A stretch of 33,542 bases of DNA from NCBI GenBank assembly GCA_029937135.1, contig JAPYQX010000003.1:1-33542 (forward strand), in the 5' to 3' direction. The notes under the pieces are model-generated. The model saw only the letters and a program-made list of their open reading frames with translations, did no database searches and was not told the DNA's origin. This DNA is from Nitrospinota bacterium (lineage in GTDB: Bacteria > UBA8248). Positions 24,316-31,373 of this stretch are shown here, piece after piece. The translations under genes and the position numbers were made by a program. The number at the start of each line of letters is the position of its first letter. Position 1 is the stretch's first letter.

Positions 24316-24756
24316 ATGCCTGAATTCGATCACATCGGGTACGCGGTGACTAATGTCGATGAGAAAAAAAATTTAATGGAGAATATTTTTGGATTCAAGT
24401 TCGCGGAGCGTAAGGAATACGACAGAGGCGGTGTGATATCGCGGCTTGATTTTTACGAGACGCCGGGCGGTTTGATGGAACTTGTCGAGGTGAGCGACCC
24501 GGAGGCGCCGATCAATAAATTCATCGAATCAAGGGGCGAGGGAGTTCATCATATTTGTCTTCGCGTGGACGATATTCGCGCCACGATGGCGGAATGGGAG
24601 GCCAAGGGGGTGAAGTTCTTGATGACTCCTCCGAAGTACGGCTCGCGCAACGGGTTGATCACATTCGCCGATCCCTCGACGACGGGCGGGCTGCTCACCG
24701 AGCTGGTCCAGTATCTGAAGGAAGGGGAAGAAATTCCGGATTGGGCGCAAAAATAG
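24316..24756 (+). CDS. VOC-superfamily protein, methylmalonyl-CoA epimerase-like
   Basis: 146-residue glyoxalase/VOC-fold protein. Two beta-alpha-beta-beta-beta units are visible, with candidate metal ligands His6 (DHIGYAV), Glu55 (GGLMELVEV), His79 (EGVHHICLRVDD) and Glu129 (GGLLTELVQ). The EGVHHICLRVDDI segment strongly resembles methylmalonyl-CoA epimerase, which interconverts the epimers of methylmalonyl-CoA in propionate metabolism; lactoylglutathione lyase and dioxygenase-type VOC proteins are alternatives. The start is ATG 24316, with GGAGGG about eight bases upstream. A palindrome (GAATTA-A-TAATTC, 24288-24300) lies just before the RBS. No mutase gene accompanies it here, so the role stays provisional. 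Confidence 0.8.
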   Translation: MPEFDHIGYAVTNVDEKKNLMENIFGFKFAERKEYDRGGVISRLDFYETPGGLMELVEVSDPEAPINKFIESRGEGVHHICLRVDDIRATMAEWEAKGVKFLMTPPKYGSRNGLITFADPSTTGGLLTELVQYLKEGEEIPDWAQK

Positions 24757-24763
24757 AGAATGT

Positions 24764-24787
24764 TATCGGCGGCTATTTTCGCCGATA
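24764..24787. other. Stem-loop between the VOC and cold-shock genes
   Basis: TATCGGCG (24764-24771) and CGCCGATA (24780-24787) form a perfect 8-bp stem with an 8-base loop, eight bases after the VOC stop. No clean T-run follows on the plus strand. On the minus strand ACATTCTCTATTTTTG follows, weakly terminator-like for the cold-shock transcript. It may serve both converging genes. Confidence 0.4.
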
Positions 24788-24882
24788 TCGAGTTGCGGCG
24801 GGCAAATCTGGTGACGCGGGCGGTTCGTAAATCCAGCCCCCGGCGAACCGGAAACCACTTCACCGGGTTTCGGGATTGTATC

Positions 24883-25095
24883 TCAGGAAGAAGGTTCCGC
24901 CCTTCGAACGTTGGCTGCCTGTAGCCCTTTCGGGCCCTGCGCAACCTCGAATTCGACGGCATCACCTTCCTTGAGGGATTTAAATCCCTCCTGCTGGATG
25001 GCAGTGTAGTGGACGAAAATATCCGTTTCGTCTTCCTGCGTGATGAACCCAAAGCCCTTTGCGTCGTTGAACCACTTCACAGTTCCTTGAGGCAC
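24883..25095 (-). CDS. Cold-shock protein (CspA family)
   Basis: 70-residue single cold-shock domain, the standard length for CspA-type nucleic-acid chaperones that melt RNA secondary structure. RNP1 is KGFGFI (residues 13-18) and RNP2 is DIFVHY (25-30); the N terminus GTVKWFNDAKGFGF is canonical. The end, AANVRRAEPSS, is a short polar tail. The start is GTG at 25095, with GGGAG seven bases upstream; the open frame extends to 25266 but has no homology before the GTG. A long, AT-rich leader of about 136 bases precedes it, as in cold-regulated csp mRNAs, and a TTGACA-type promoter sits at its upstream edge. Confidence 0.95.
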   Translation of the reverse strand: MPQGTVKWFNDAKGFGFITQEDETDIFVHYTAIQQEGFKSLKEGDAVEFEVAQGPKGLQAANVRRAEPSS

Positions 25096-25237
25096 CTTAC
25101 AACTCCCATCTCGGCGGCCCCGGCCGGAGCCTATCCAGTAAACCGATACAAATTTTCGTGGAAAGGTCGAAAAACGGCCGCAAAACAACGGCCTGATTTT
25201 ACGTCCTTCCGTACATTTGTATCGCATTAATGTAAAT

Positions 25238-25266
25238 ACGCTAGATGACTTGGGAAATAGTGTCAA
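25238..25266 (-). promoter_or_regulatory. Candidate sigma-70 promoter of the cold-shock gene
   Basis: TTGACA (25266-25261) followed after 17 bases by TAGCGT (25243-25238), with the consensus T, A and final T of the -10. Transcription would start near 25231 and leave a leader of about 136 bases before the GTG start. Upstream lies AT-rich sequence to about 25310. The rest, to 25452, contains no gene, only a small hairpin (25324-25337) with a GAGA loop. Confidence 0.5.
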
Positions 25267-25452
25267 GGGAAAATATTTACTATATAACTTAAATTATATC
25301 AGCATGTTATGATTTTTATCCCCTCGTCGAGAGACGATTCGTGGGGTGCCAGCTTTTCTGGAGCCTTCGGGTTCGCTGAATTCCCCGGAGATCGCGAGAC
25401 CTCGTACTCCGATGGGGGTCCTGGCCTCCTTGCTACGCCGGGGGAGGGTGTA

Positions 25453-26469
25453 TCAGGAGATCACGCCCCTTGGCGTCTCTCCCCGAAAGAATTTCAGAAT
25501 ATTTTCAAGAACAGCCGGCACATCCACCCCCCATGCGCGGTAGGAGCCTCCCCCGGTATGAGGAAAGAGGACCACATTGGGAAGGAGGCGAAGGGGGTTT
25601 GACTCGGGCAGCGGCTCCCGCCGGTAGACATCGAGCCCGGCCATGGCAATTACGCTGTTGCGGAGCGCTTCGGCGAGCGCATCCTCGTCGATGAGCCCGC
25701 CCCGGCCGACATTGATGAGCGTTGCCGTGGGTTTCATCATGGCGAGTTCCCTGGCGCCGATCATTCCTTCGGTTTCGGGGGTGTGGGGGATGATCAGCAC
25801 AACGAAATCAACCTTGGCCAGGAGTTTTTCCAGGGGGAGATAAGTGGCGTCATAGGCCGTTTCCACCTCCTTGATGTGGGGGGTTCGCTGGTAATAAAAA
25901 ATTTCCATATTGAAAGCGCGGCAGCGGGTAGCGATATCCATTCCGATATCCCCGAGGCCGACGATTCCGACCGAGGCCCCGAACAACTCGGAGATACCCT
26001 CGATTCCGGTCCAGTTTGTTTTCATATCCCACTGGCTCGTCACGATGGGCTCCACCTCGAGGCCGAGATATGCGGCCTCGGTGACCGCTTTATGGGCCGG
26101 TATCGCCTTTCGAACGCAGCAGAGCATCAACGTCAGGGCATGTTCGGCCACCGAGGCATTCCGCATGAGGGGCATTGTCGCGACTGGCGCTCCCACCTCG
26201 CGCGCGGCAGCCAAGTCGATGTTTTTCAGGTTGAGACCGTGTTTCTGGATAAATTTTAGCGAAGGAGCGCTTTTGATCACCGCCCCCGAGAGTTCGGCTT
26301 TGTAGCAAAGAATTGCTTCCGCATTCCGGGCGGCGGCTTTCAGCGATTCCTCATTGCCCCCCTCAGGATAGATGAGATTGAAAGGCATCCCTTTGGAATA
26401 TTTTTTTACGTGTTCGGGATATTTGCCGGAAGCAACGTCAGCGATCATGAGCCGGACTGGATCGGGCAT
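25453..26469 (-). CDS. D-2-hydroxyacid dehydrogenase (NAD-binding)
   Basis: 338-residue D-isomer-specific 2-hydroxyacid dehydrogenase. The cofactor-binding GIVGLGDIG motif is at about residues 168-176, and the catalytic Arg (INVGRGGLID), Glu (GLDVYRREPLP) and His (VVLFPHTGGGS) are all present at about 256, 285 and 304. Family members reduce or oxidise glyoxylate, hydroxypyruvate, phosphoglycerate and similar acids. The ATG at 26469 was chosen because GGAG lies nine bases upstream; an upstream in-frame ATG at 26484 has no RBS. The gene is divergent from the LysR-type regulator, with a 227-base shared control region, which suggests it is that regulator's target. The substrate is not determined. 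Confidence 0.9.
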   Translation of the reverse strand: MPDPVRLMIADVASGKYPEHVKKYSKGMPFNLIYPEGGNEESLKAAARNAEAILCYKAELSGAVIKSAPSLKFIQKHGLNLKNIDLAAAREVGAPVATMPLMRNASVAEHALTLMLCCVRKAIPAHKAVTEAAYLGLEVEPIVTSQWDMKTNWTGIEGISELFGASVGIVGLGDIGMDIATRCRAFNMEIFYYQRTPHIKEVETAYDATYLPLEKLLAKVDFVVLIIPHTPETEGMIGARELAMMKPTATLINVGRGGLIDEDALAEALRNSVIAMAGLDVYRREPLPESNPLRLLPNVVLFPHTGGGSYRAWGVDVPAVLENILKFFRGETPRGVIS

Positions 26470-26622
26470 GGCGAATTTCTCCATATCATATCTGTAAAAA
26501 ACGGCGAACAAATCCTTCGGATAATTGAAACCTTCGTATGGTCTGGAGCACCGCTTTTTGCATTCCCGACCGGGGAAGTCAAATCAACTCGAAATTTCCG
26601 TAAATTTGGCGCATTGCTTGAA

Positions 26623-26674
26623 ATAGGTAATTCCTATAGAAACTTTACTTGAAGGTAAATATTTCGATAGAAAC
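26623..26674. promoter_or_regulatory. Candidate LysR operator between the dehydrogenase and regulator genes
   Basis: An imperfect palindrome (ATAGG at 26623-26627, five bases, CCTAT at 26633-26637) and the direct repeat ATAGAAAC at 26636-26643 and 26667-26674, spaced 31 bases (about three helical turns), lie 23-74 bases before the LysR start. Dyads and phased half-sites of this kind are usual for LysR-type regulators that control themselves and a divergent gene. Assignment is by position and pattern. Confidence 0.4.
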
Positions 26675-26696
26675 GATAGAAAGAGGCCGGGCGCCG

Positions 26697-27593
26697 ATGG
26701 ATATACGGCAGATGGAAATTTTATGCCGGGTGATTGAGACGGAAAGCTTCTCCCGTGCGGCCAAAGCCTTGGGCCTGTCCCAGCCGACAGCAAGCGAACA
26801 TATCAAAACGCTTGAGGCCGAGATGGGAACGCGGCTGCTCGATCGCCTGGGCCGAAAGGTTCAACCCACCAGGGCGGGCGAGATCCTTCATCAATACGCA
26901 AAAAAAATGATCGAAACACGCGAGAGCGCGAAGGCTGCGATTGAAGACTACCTTGGAATTATATCCGGACAACTGGAAATCGGGGCAAGCACTATTCCAG
27001 GGGGTTATCTTCTTCCCCGTCTTTTAGGAAAATTCAAGGGAATGCATCCCGATACATCTGTAACGATTAATATTCTGGATTCCCGAAAGGTTAATGAAGG
27101 GGTTTTGGAGGGGTCCATCGATATCGGTGTGACCGGAGCAAAGCTCTCCGAGGGGCAGCTGGTTTATGATTTATTCGCCCGGGACGATCTTGTTCTGGCG
27201 GTTCCTGAAAGTCACCCATTATACCGGCGTAAAAAAATCAGGGCGAAAGAGCTTTACGGGGTAAAGATGATTTTGCGAGAGGAGGGTTCGGGAACCCGGC
27301 TGATCGCCGAGGAGCGTCTTGACGAACTGGGTTTTCAACTGGAGACCGGCCAGGTGGCTGCTGTCCTGGGAAATTCTCAAGCAGTCCGGAATGCGCTTAA
27401 AGGAGGGGTGGGCGTATCCATTATCTCCCGGCTCGCCGTGGAGGAGGATTTTGAAACGGGCGCACTTCGTCCCGTGGAAATCGAGGGGTTCGCTTGTTCC
27501 AGGGAGTTTTTCTCGGTGGTCCATAAAGCAAGGACCTTGACCCCGCTTGGCCGCGCATTTTTGGAGTTTATCCACCAGGGAGCAAGTGAATGA
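26697..27593 (+). CDS. LysR-type transcriptional regulator
   Basis: 298-residue LysR-family regulator, the normal length. The N-terminal winged helix-turn-helix is clear: MDIRQMEILCRVIETESFSR, then AAKALGLSQPTASEHIKTLE and the wing GTRLLDRLGRKVQPTRAG. A linker helix follows (about 60-88), then the periplasmic-binding-protein-like effector domain (about 90-298) with GQLEIGASTIPGGYLLP and SIDIGVTG. The ATG at 26697 was chosen because homology starts there, with AGAGG about 11 bases upstream; the open frame extends 16 codons further. It is transcribed away from the D-2-hydroxyacid dehydrogenase gene, its likely target, and probably controls itself from the shared region. The inducer is unknown. 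Confidence 0.92.
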   Translation: MDIRQMEILCRVIETESFSRAAKALGLSQPTASEHIKTLEAEMGTRLLDRLGRKVQPTRAGEILHQYAKKMIETRESAKAAIEDYLGIISGQLEIGASTIPGGYLLPRLLGKFKGMHPDTSVTINILDSRKVNEGVLEGSIDIGVTGAKLSEGQLVYDLFARDDLVLAVPESHPLYRRKKIRAKELYGVKMILREEGSGTRLIAEERLDELGFQLETGQVAAVLGNSQAVRNALKGGVGVSIISRLAVEEDFETGALRPVEIEGFACSREFFSVVHKARTLTPLGRAFLEFIHQGASE

Positions 27594-27873
27594 CGCTTTT
27601 TGTCAGGGAGGCGGTGAATGAACCTTTCGCCGGAATTTTTTCCCTGTTTTCAGGTGATTGTTTCCCGTTTGGAGGTGGATGGAGACGCAAGCTGGGCGAA
27701 AGATTCGTTCCTGCCTCAAAACCATCAACTCAAATCGAGTATTATCAATGACTTATGTTTTTTCCTCCTTTTTTCTACATTCCCCTCCCGCGGCATGAGT
27801 TTTGCTCTATTAAAAACCGGCGCATTGTTTATATCCGCCCCCGCTTTTCGGAGGGCGAAGAGGAGTTATGCCC
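27594..27873. other. Intergenic region without a supported gene
   Basis: 280 bases after the LysR gene. A frame starting at ATG 27618 (112 codons) has a good RBS (GGGAGG six bases before), but its translation has no domain or compositional support and it overlaps the next ORF in another phase. A pyrimidine-rich patch lies around 27756-27790. No promoter or terminator is convincing. Confidence 0.4.
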
Positions 27874-28215
27874 ATGAGGCTCACTGTTCATCGAAAAATT
27901 TCCGAAAAATTCAGGGTTTTCCTTGCCGGTTCGCGGGTTTCGGGAATGGAGCCTGAGATAGTTCCGGGAAAGATATTTGAGAAGACGCCCGGAAAGGCGG
28001 AGGAGCTGATCCGCTGGTCGGTTGCGCTGATTTTTCCGTTTCTCCTGGTTTCTTGCGCGGCCATAGAGAATGCAACGAAAGTAAAATTAAAGCGGGCCAA
28101 TTCCGAAAATCAAAGCACTGGCAATCCGAAAATGCAGGTGGTTCTCAATGCCGTTGCGAGGCATTTGCTGTCGGTCCCCCGCGATGACTTCGTCTGGCTT
28201 TGGAACAAGCCGTGA
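27874..28215 (+). CDS. Hypothetical 113-aa protein with one membrane segment (doubtful)
   Basis: 113-codon frame with AGAGGAG eight bases before the ATG at 27874. The product has a basic N-terminal 48 residues, one hydrophobic stretch at about 49-66 ending LLVSCAAIEN, and a polar C terminus with DDFVWLWNKP. LLVSC resembles a lipobox, but its position at residue 61 is far from the usual N-terminal end; an alternative start at ATG 27946 (Met25) would bring it to residue 37. No family is recognised. It is kept because of its RBS and hydrophobic segment, but it could be a chance ORF. Confidence 0.3.
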   Translation: MRLTVHRKISEKFRVFLAGSRVSGMEPEIVPGKIFEKTPGKAEELIRWSVALIFPFLLVSCAAIENATKVKLKRANSENQSTGNPKMQVVLNAVARHLLSVPRDDFVWLWNKP

Positions 28216-28233
28216 GGGATGCGGGAGCGTGCG

Positions 28234-28422
28234 ATGCGGATTAAAAAAGTTCCTTCGGGCACCGTTGGAAGGGTGCTTGAATTTGAGCCCGAGCCGTCCC
28301 GGCAGGCCGCCTGGGCCGCCGATAGCCTCGAAAATCATCTGCGGTCACCTATCCGGTGGGTCAAGGTCGTGACTTTTCATGGGTTGGGTTGGGTCCGCAC
28401 CGAATTCATCGACCACCGATAG
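28234..28422 (+). CDS. Hypothetical 62-aa protein (doubtful)
   Basis: 62-codon frame beginning MRIKKVPSGTVGRVLEFEPE, with GGGAG six bases upstream of the ATG at 28234. The sequence has mixed charge and no membrane segment, and ends TEFIDHR. It follows the preceding ORF by 18 bases on the same strand. The RBS and amino-acid composition are compatible with a real small protein, but no domain or homologue is recognised, and the call rests on these two points only. Confidence 0.25.
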   Translation: MRIKKVPSGTVGRVLEFEPEPSRQAAWAADSLENHLRSPIRWVKVVTFHGLGWVRTEFIDHR

Positions 28423-28611
28423 GCGGTATATTCGCCCCTCCCCAAGAGTCTGGTCCGCCCCCGCGAAGCGTTCCGTCTGATTATCAGCAGCCTGAATTGA
28501 CAGATGCCACCATAGATTTCTACGATATACATAGGGGAGCCGGTAGCGGTGTCCTCTTTATTTTTTTGTCCGAATTGATTGCCAGAATTGCCTGGCGAGA
28601 TTGGAGACCTC

Positions 28612-29094
28612 ATGCGGACAGCTAATTACCGCCGGCGATTTTTCACCGGGTTTTTGACCATTTCTTTTTTATGGGGTGCCTTCCCGGCCTCGAACTTGAG
28701 AGCCGAGTCCCCCGATGAAATTCAGAAAAAACGAACAGCCCTCATGAAAAAAATCAATAAGAGCATGCGCTTGATCAGGGTGTATGCCGGCAAAGGTCAA
28801 ATGAAGGATTTGGCCGGGGCGGCCTCGGAAGTATCGAAACTCATCGACAGGATTCCCGAATCAAGCCCCAAGGGAAGCGCCTTTGGGCCGAAATCCCGAA
28901 TTAAACCCGAGGTCTGGGAGGATTTTGACCGCTACAAAAAGTTAACCGAAAAAGCATCGGCCGCCGCCCGCTCCCTGGCGAAAGTGGGCAGGGCCGGTGA
29001 TGGCGCTGTTCTGTTTTCTTCCTTTTCTTCTCTTGCGAAAGCTTGCGGGGCTTGCCACAAACCCTTCAGGAAGAAAAAGAAAAAAAGTGAATAA
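28612..29094 (+). CDS. Cytochrome c' family protein
   Basis: 160-residue exported cytochrome c'. A basic N terminus (NYRRRFF) and a hydrophobic core to about residue 31 (ending NLRA) form a signal peptide. The mature part has the four-helix pattern, beginning ESPDEIQKKRTALMKKINK, and the C-terminal heme motif CGACH (Cys145, Cys148, His149) followed by KPFRKKKKKSE. Cytochromes c' bind heme with a five-coordinate iron that can bind NO, and are linked to NO resistance. The usual arginine or lysine after CxxCH is present (FRKK). The ATG at 28612 has GGAG about six bases upstream; the open frame extends 11 codons further. Its end overlaps the start of the lipoprotein gene by eight bases. Confidence 0.88.
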   Translation: MRTANYRRRFFTGFLTISFLWGAFPASNLRAESPDEIQKKRTALMKKINKSMRLIRVYAGKGQMKDLAGAASEVSKLIDRIPESSPKGSAFGPKSRIKPEVWEDFDRYKKLTEKASAAARSLAKVGRAGDGAVLFSSFSSLAKACGACHKPFRKKKKKSE

Positions 29095-29599
29095 ATCAAT
29101 CAAAAAACCGCGGACCGCACATATTGGCGGCATGTTGCTGGTTGTCGTTCTTGCCTTATCCGGGTGCACGGAGTCATTGCTGGTTGGGCCCCAGATACCG
29201 GGTCGCCAGGGCGTAATGAACATGCTCAACCAATTTGAAATCGGGACAAAGTGGCGGGATTGGGAGGCGATGCTCGACGCCTTTTATCTTCCGGACCACG
29301 TCAATGAAGTGAAAAAAAAGTTCGGGAGCGATCTTGGGAAATGGTTCCGGTCGGATCGGGCCACGGCGGCTTTAACGAACGGAGAAATCGGTGAGGTCCG
29401 GCGGCTGTGCGTGCTTGCGCTCCGGGAAAAACGCATCTCCCCCCGGTACGATCCCCATTACGTCGTTTACTATCGGGTCCAGGCGGAGCCTTGCCGGAGT
29501 CAGATTGATTCGCCCTCGCCCGGAATCGCCGAGGGGCGAATGGAGTGGGGCTTCGAGACGAAGCAACTCCGCTGGGTCCACCTTCGGTCGCTGGGGTGA
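29087..29599 (+). CDS. Lipoprotein of unknown function
   Basis: 170-residue lipoprotein. A basic start (MNKSIKKPR) is followed by a hydrophobic stretch and the lipobox LSGC, with the modified Cys at position 27. The mature part (about 143 residues) contains FEIGTKWRDWEAMLDAFY and CVLALREKRISPRYD, with two further cysteines at about 115 and 137 and a C-terminal WGFETKQLRWVHLRSLG. Start is GTG at 29087, overlapping the cytochrome c' end by eight bases in another phase; the open frame begins at 28997. The close overlap suggests coexpression with the cytochrome. The membrane side (inner or outer) and function cannot be read from sequence. Confidence 0.65.
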   Translation: MNKSIKKPRTAHIGGMLLVVVLALSGCTESLLVGPQIPGRQGVMNMLNQFEIGTKWRDWEAMLDAFYLPDHVNEVKKKFGSDLGKWFRSDRATAALTNGEIGEVRRLCVLALREKRISPRYDPHYVVYYRVQAEPCRSQIDSPSPGIAEGRMEWGFETKQLRWVHLRSLG

Positions 29600-29733
29600 T
29601 TTTTAAATCCTGATTTTTCGTTTGGATTTGTGGTTTTTCCATCATCCAGGTTGATTGTGGTTTAGCCAAATATTCGATCTCGTCATGCCCCCCCCGCTTA
29701 CTCGATTGGGCGCGAAGGTTTTGTTTTTAGCCT

Positions 29734-29790
29734 GTCATTCCGAGCCCTTCTGGTGTGCTCAGGACAGGCTCCGCGATGAATCTACTGGCC
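29734..29790. repeat. Dispersed intergenic repeat, copy 2
   Basis: 57 bases, beginning GTCATTCCGAGCCCTTC and containing AGGCTCCGCGATGAA, matching copy 1 at 12304-12361 with a handful of substitutions and one indel. It lies between the lipoprotein gene end and the gatB stop, both genes pointing at it, as in copy 1. The rest of 29600-29841 shows no gene. A possible stem, GGGGCCG/CGGCCCC on the gatB strand, lies near 29800-29830. Confidence 0.7.
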
Positions 29791-29841
29791 CAAGTGTGGG
29801 GCCGTCTGGCTCGTTTGCGCGGCCCCCCAGCCCCTTCCTCC

Positions 29842-31290
29842 TCACCCACCCAGTTTCTCCCGGAGGATTTCCTGAACAGCCTGGGGATTGGCCTTACCCT
29901 GAGTGGCTTTCATGACCTGGCCCACGAAAAAGCCCATCAATTTTGTTTTTCCGCCCCTGTAGCCCTCGACCTCGCCGGGACTGGCGGCGATCACCTCATC
30001 CACCGCCGCCTCGATGGCCCCGGTGTCCGTAATCTGACGCAGGCCTTTTTCCTCGACGATGGTCTCGGGGTCCTTCCCGGTCTCGGCCATGAGGTCGAAC
30101 ACCTGTTTGGCGATCTTGCCGCTGATGACATCGCTCTCAATCAGCCCGACCATCCGGGCGAGTTGCCCGGGCGATACGGGGGATTGGCCGATTTCGAGCT
30201 TTCGCTCGTTTAAAATTCTCAAAATGTCGCCCATGACCCAGTTGCTCACCTGCTTGGCCGAGCTGGTCCCCGCCTCCTTCACGGCGCTTTCAAAAAAATC
30301 GGCGAGCGCGCGCTCGGCCGAGAGGACTTCGGCATCGTATAACGGGAGTCCGTATTCACTTTGAAAGCGGTTGCGTTTCTCGTCCGGGAGCTCGGGGAGC
30401 GCCGCTCGCACTTTTTCGATCCACTCTTTTCCGACCTCGAGGGAAACGAGGTCGGGGTCCGGAAAGTAGCGGTAATCGTGCGCGTATTCCTTGGTCCGCA
30501 TCGGGCGCGTCGTGCCGGTCGAGTCGTCGAAAAGGCGGGTCTCCTGAACGATGGCTTCCTGCTCCTCAAAGGCTATCCGCTGGCGCTCCTCCTCGTATTC
30601 AAGCGCCCGTCTGAGGTTGCGGAACGAGTTCATGTTCTTGATCTCGACCTTTTCGCCAAAGGTCTCTGAGCCTCGGGGGCGAATCGAAATATTGGCGTCG
30701 CAGCGGAGGCTCCCCTCCTGCATGTTGCCGTCGCAGATATCGAGATACCGGACGAGGGTGTGAATTTTCTTGAGGTAGGTTTCCGCCTCCTCGGGGCTCC
30801 GAAGGTCGGGCTCGCCGACAATCTCGAGGAGCGGGACGCCCGCGCGGTTCAGATCGACGTACGAGTGGGCCGCGTCGTCCATCTCCTCTCCGTGGATGAG
30901 CTTGCCGGCGTCCTCTTCCATATGTATCCGCGTGATTCGGACCGTGCGCATTTCCCCGTTCTTGGGATAAATTCTAACCTCCCCGCCCTCGCACAAGGGT
31001 TCTTCGTACTGGCTGATCTGGTAGCCCTTGGGCAGGTCCGGGTAAAAGTAGTGTTTCCGGGCGAACCGGCACATGGGCGAAATCCTGGCGCCGATGGCAA
31101 GCCCCAGCCGGATGGCGAACTCAACCACCTCCCGGTTCAAAACGGGGAGAACGCCGGGAAGCCCGAGATCCACGGTGCAGGTATGCTTGTTCGGGTCCCC
31201 ACCGAAGGCGGCGCTTGAGCCGCAGAAAATCTTGGTTATTGTTTTCAGCTGGGCATGAACCTCGAGGCCGATGATTGTTTCAAATTCCAT
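29842..31290 (-). CDS. gatB: Aspartyl/glutamyl-tRNA amidotransferase subunit B (GatB)
   Basis: 482-residue GatB, normal length. GatCAB converts Glu-tRNA(Gln) and Asp-tRNA(Asn) to the amide forms; GatB binds the tRNA and activates the acyl group as a phosphate. The conserved kinase-like region includes the N-terminal IIGLEVHAQLKT, DLGLPGVLPVLN, ARKHYFYPDLPKGYQISQY and SYVDLNRAGVPLLEIV, and DYRYFPDPDL, all diagnostic. The C-terminal tail domain (about 400-482) contains GFFVGQVMKATQGKANP, the usual end. The ATG at 31290 has AAGGGGA nine bases upstream. In the expected order gatA comes first, but here an isocitrate-dehydrogenase-family gene sits between gatA and gatB. Confidence 0.97.
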   Translation of the reverse strand: MEFETIIGLEVHAQLKTITKIFCGSSAAFGGDPNKHTCTVDLGLPGVLPVLNREVVEFAIRLGLAIGARISPMCRFARKHYFYPDLPKGYQISQYEEPLCEGGEVRIYPKNGEMRTVRITRIHMEEDAGKLIHGEEMDDAAHSYVDLNRAGVPLLEIVGEPDLRSPEEAETYLKKIHTLVRYLDICDGNMQEGSLRCDANISIRPRGSETFGEKVEIKNMNSFRNLRRALEYEEERQRIAFEEQEAIVQETRLFDDSTGTTRPMRTKEYAHDYRYFPDPDLVSLEVGKEWIEKVRAALPELPDEKRNRFQSEYGLPLYDAEVLSAERALADFFESAVKEAGTSSAKQVSNWVMGDILRILNERKLEIGQSPVSPGQLARMVGLIESDVISGKIAKQVFDLMAETGKDPETIVEEKGLRQITDTGAIEAAVDEVIAASPGEVEGYRGGKTKLMGFFVGQVMKATQGKANPQAVQEILREKLGG

Positions 31291-31373
31291 CGAATTTTAA
31301 ATCCCCTTGATGAAAAATATGCAAAACATTGTCGTTCGATTTAATCGCTCGGCCTGACGCCGCCACCCTTTGG

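Noticed and set aside
27618..27956. 112-codon ORF with a good RBS after the LysR gene
   Set aside because: No domain, signal or plausible composition, and it overlaps the next ORF in another phase. Kept only as a note on the intergenic region.
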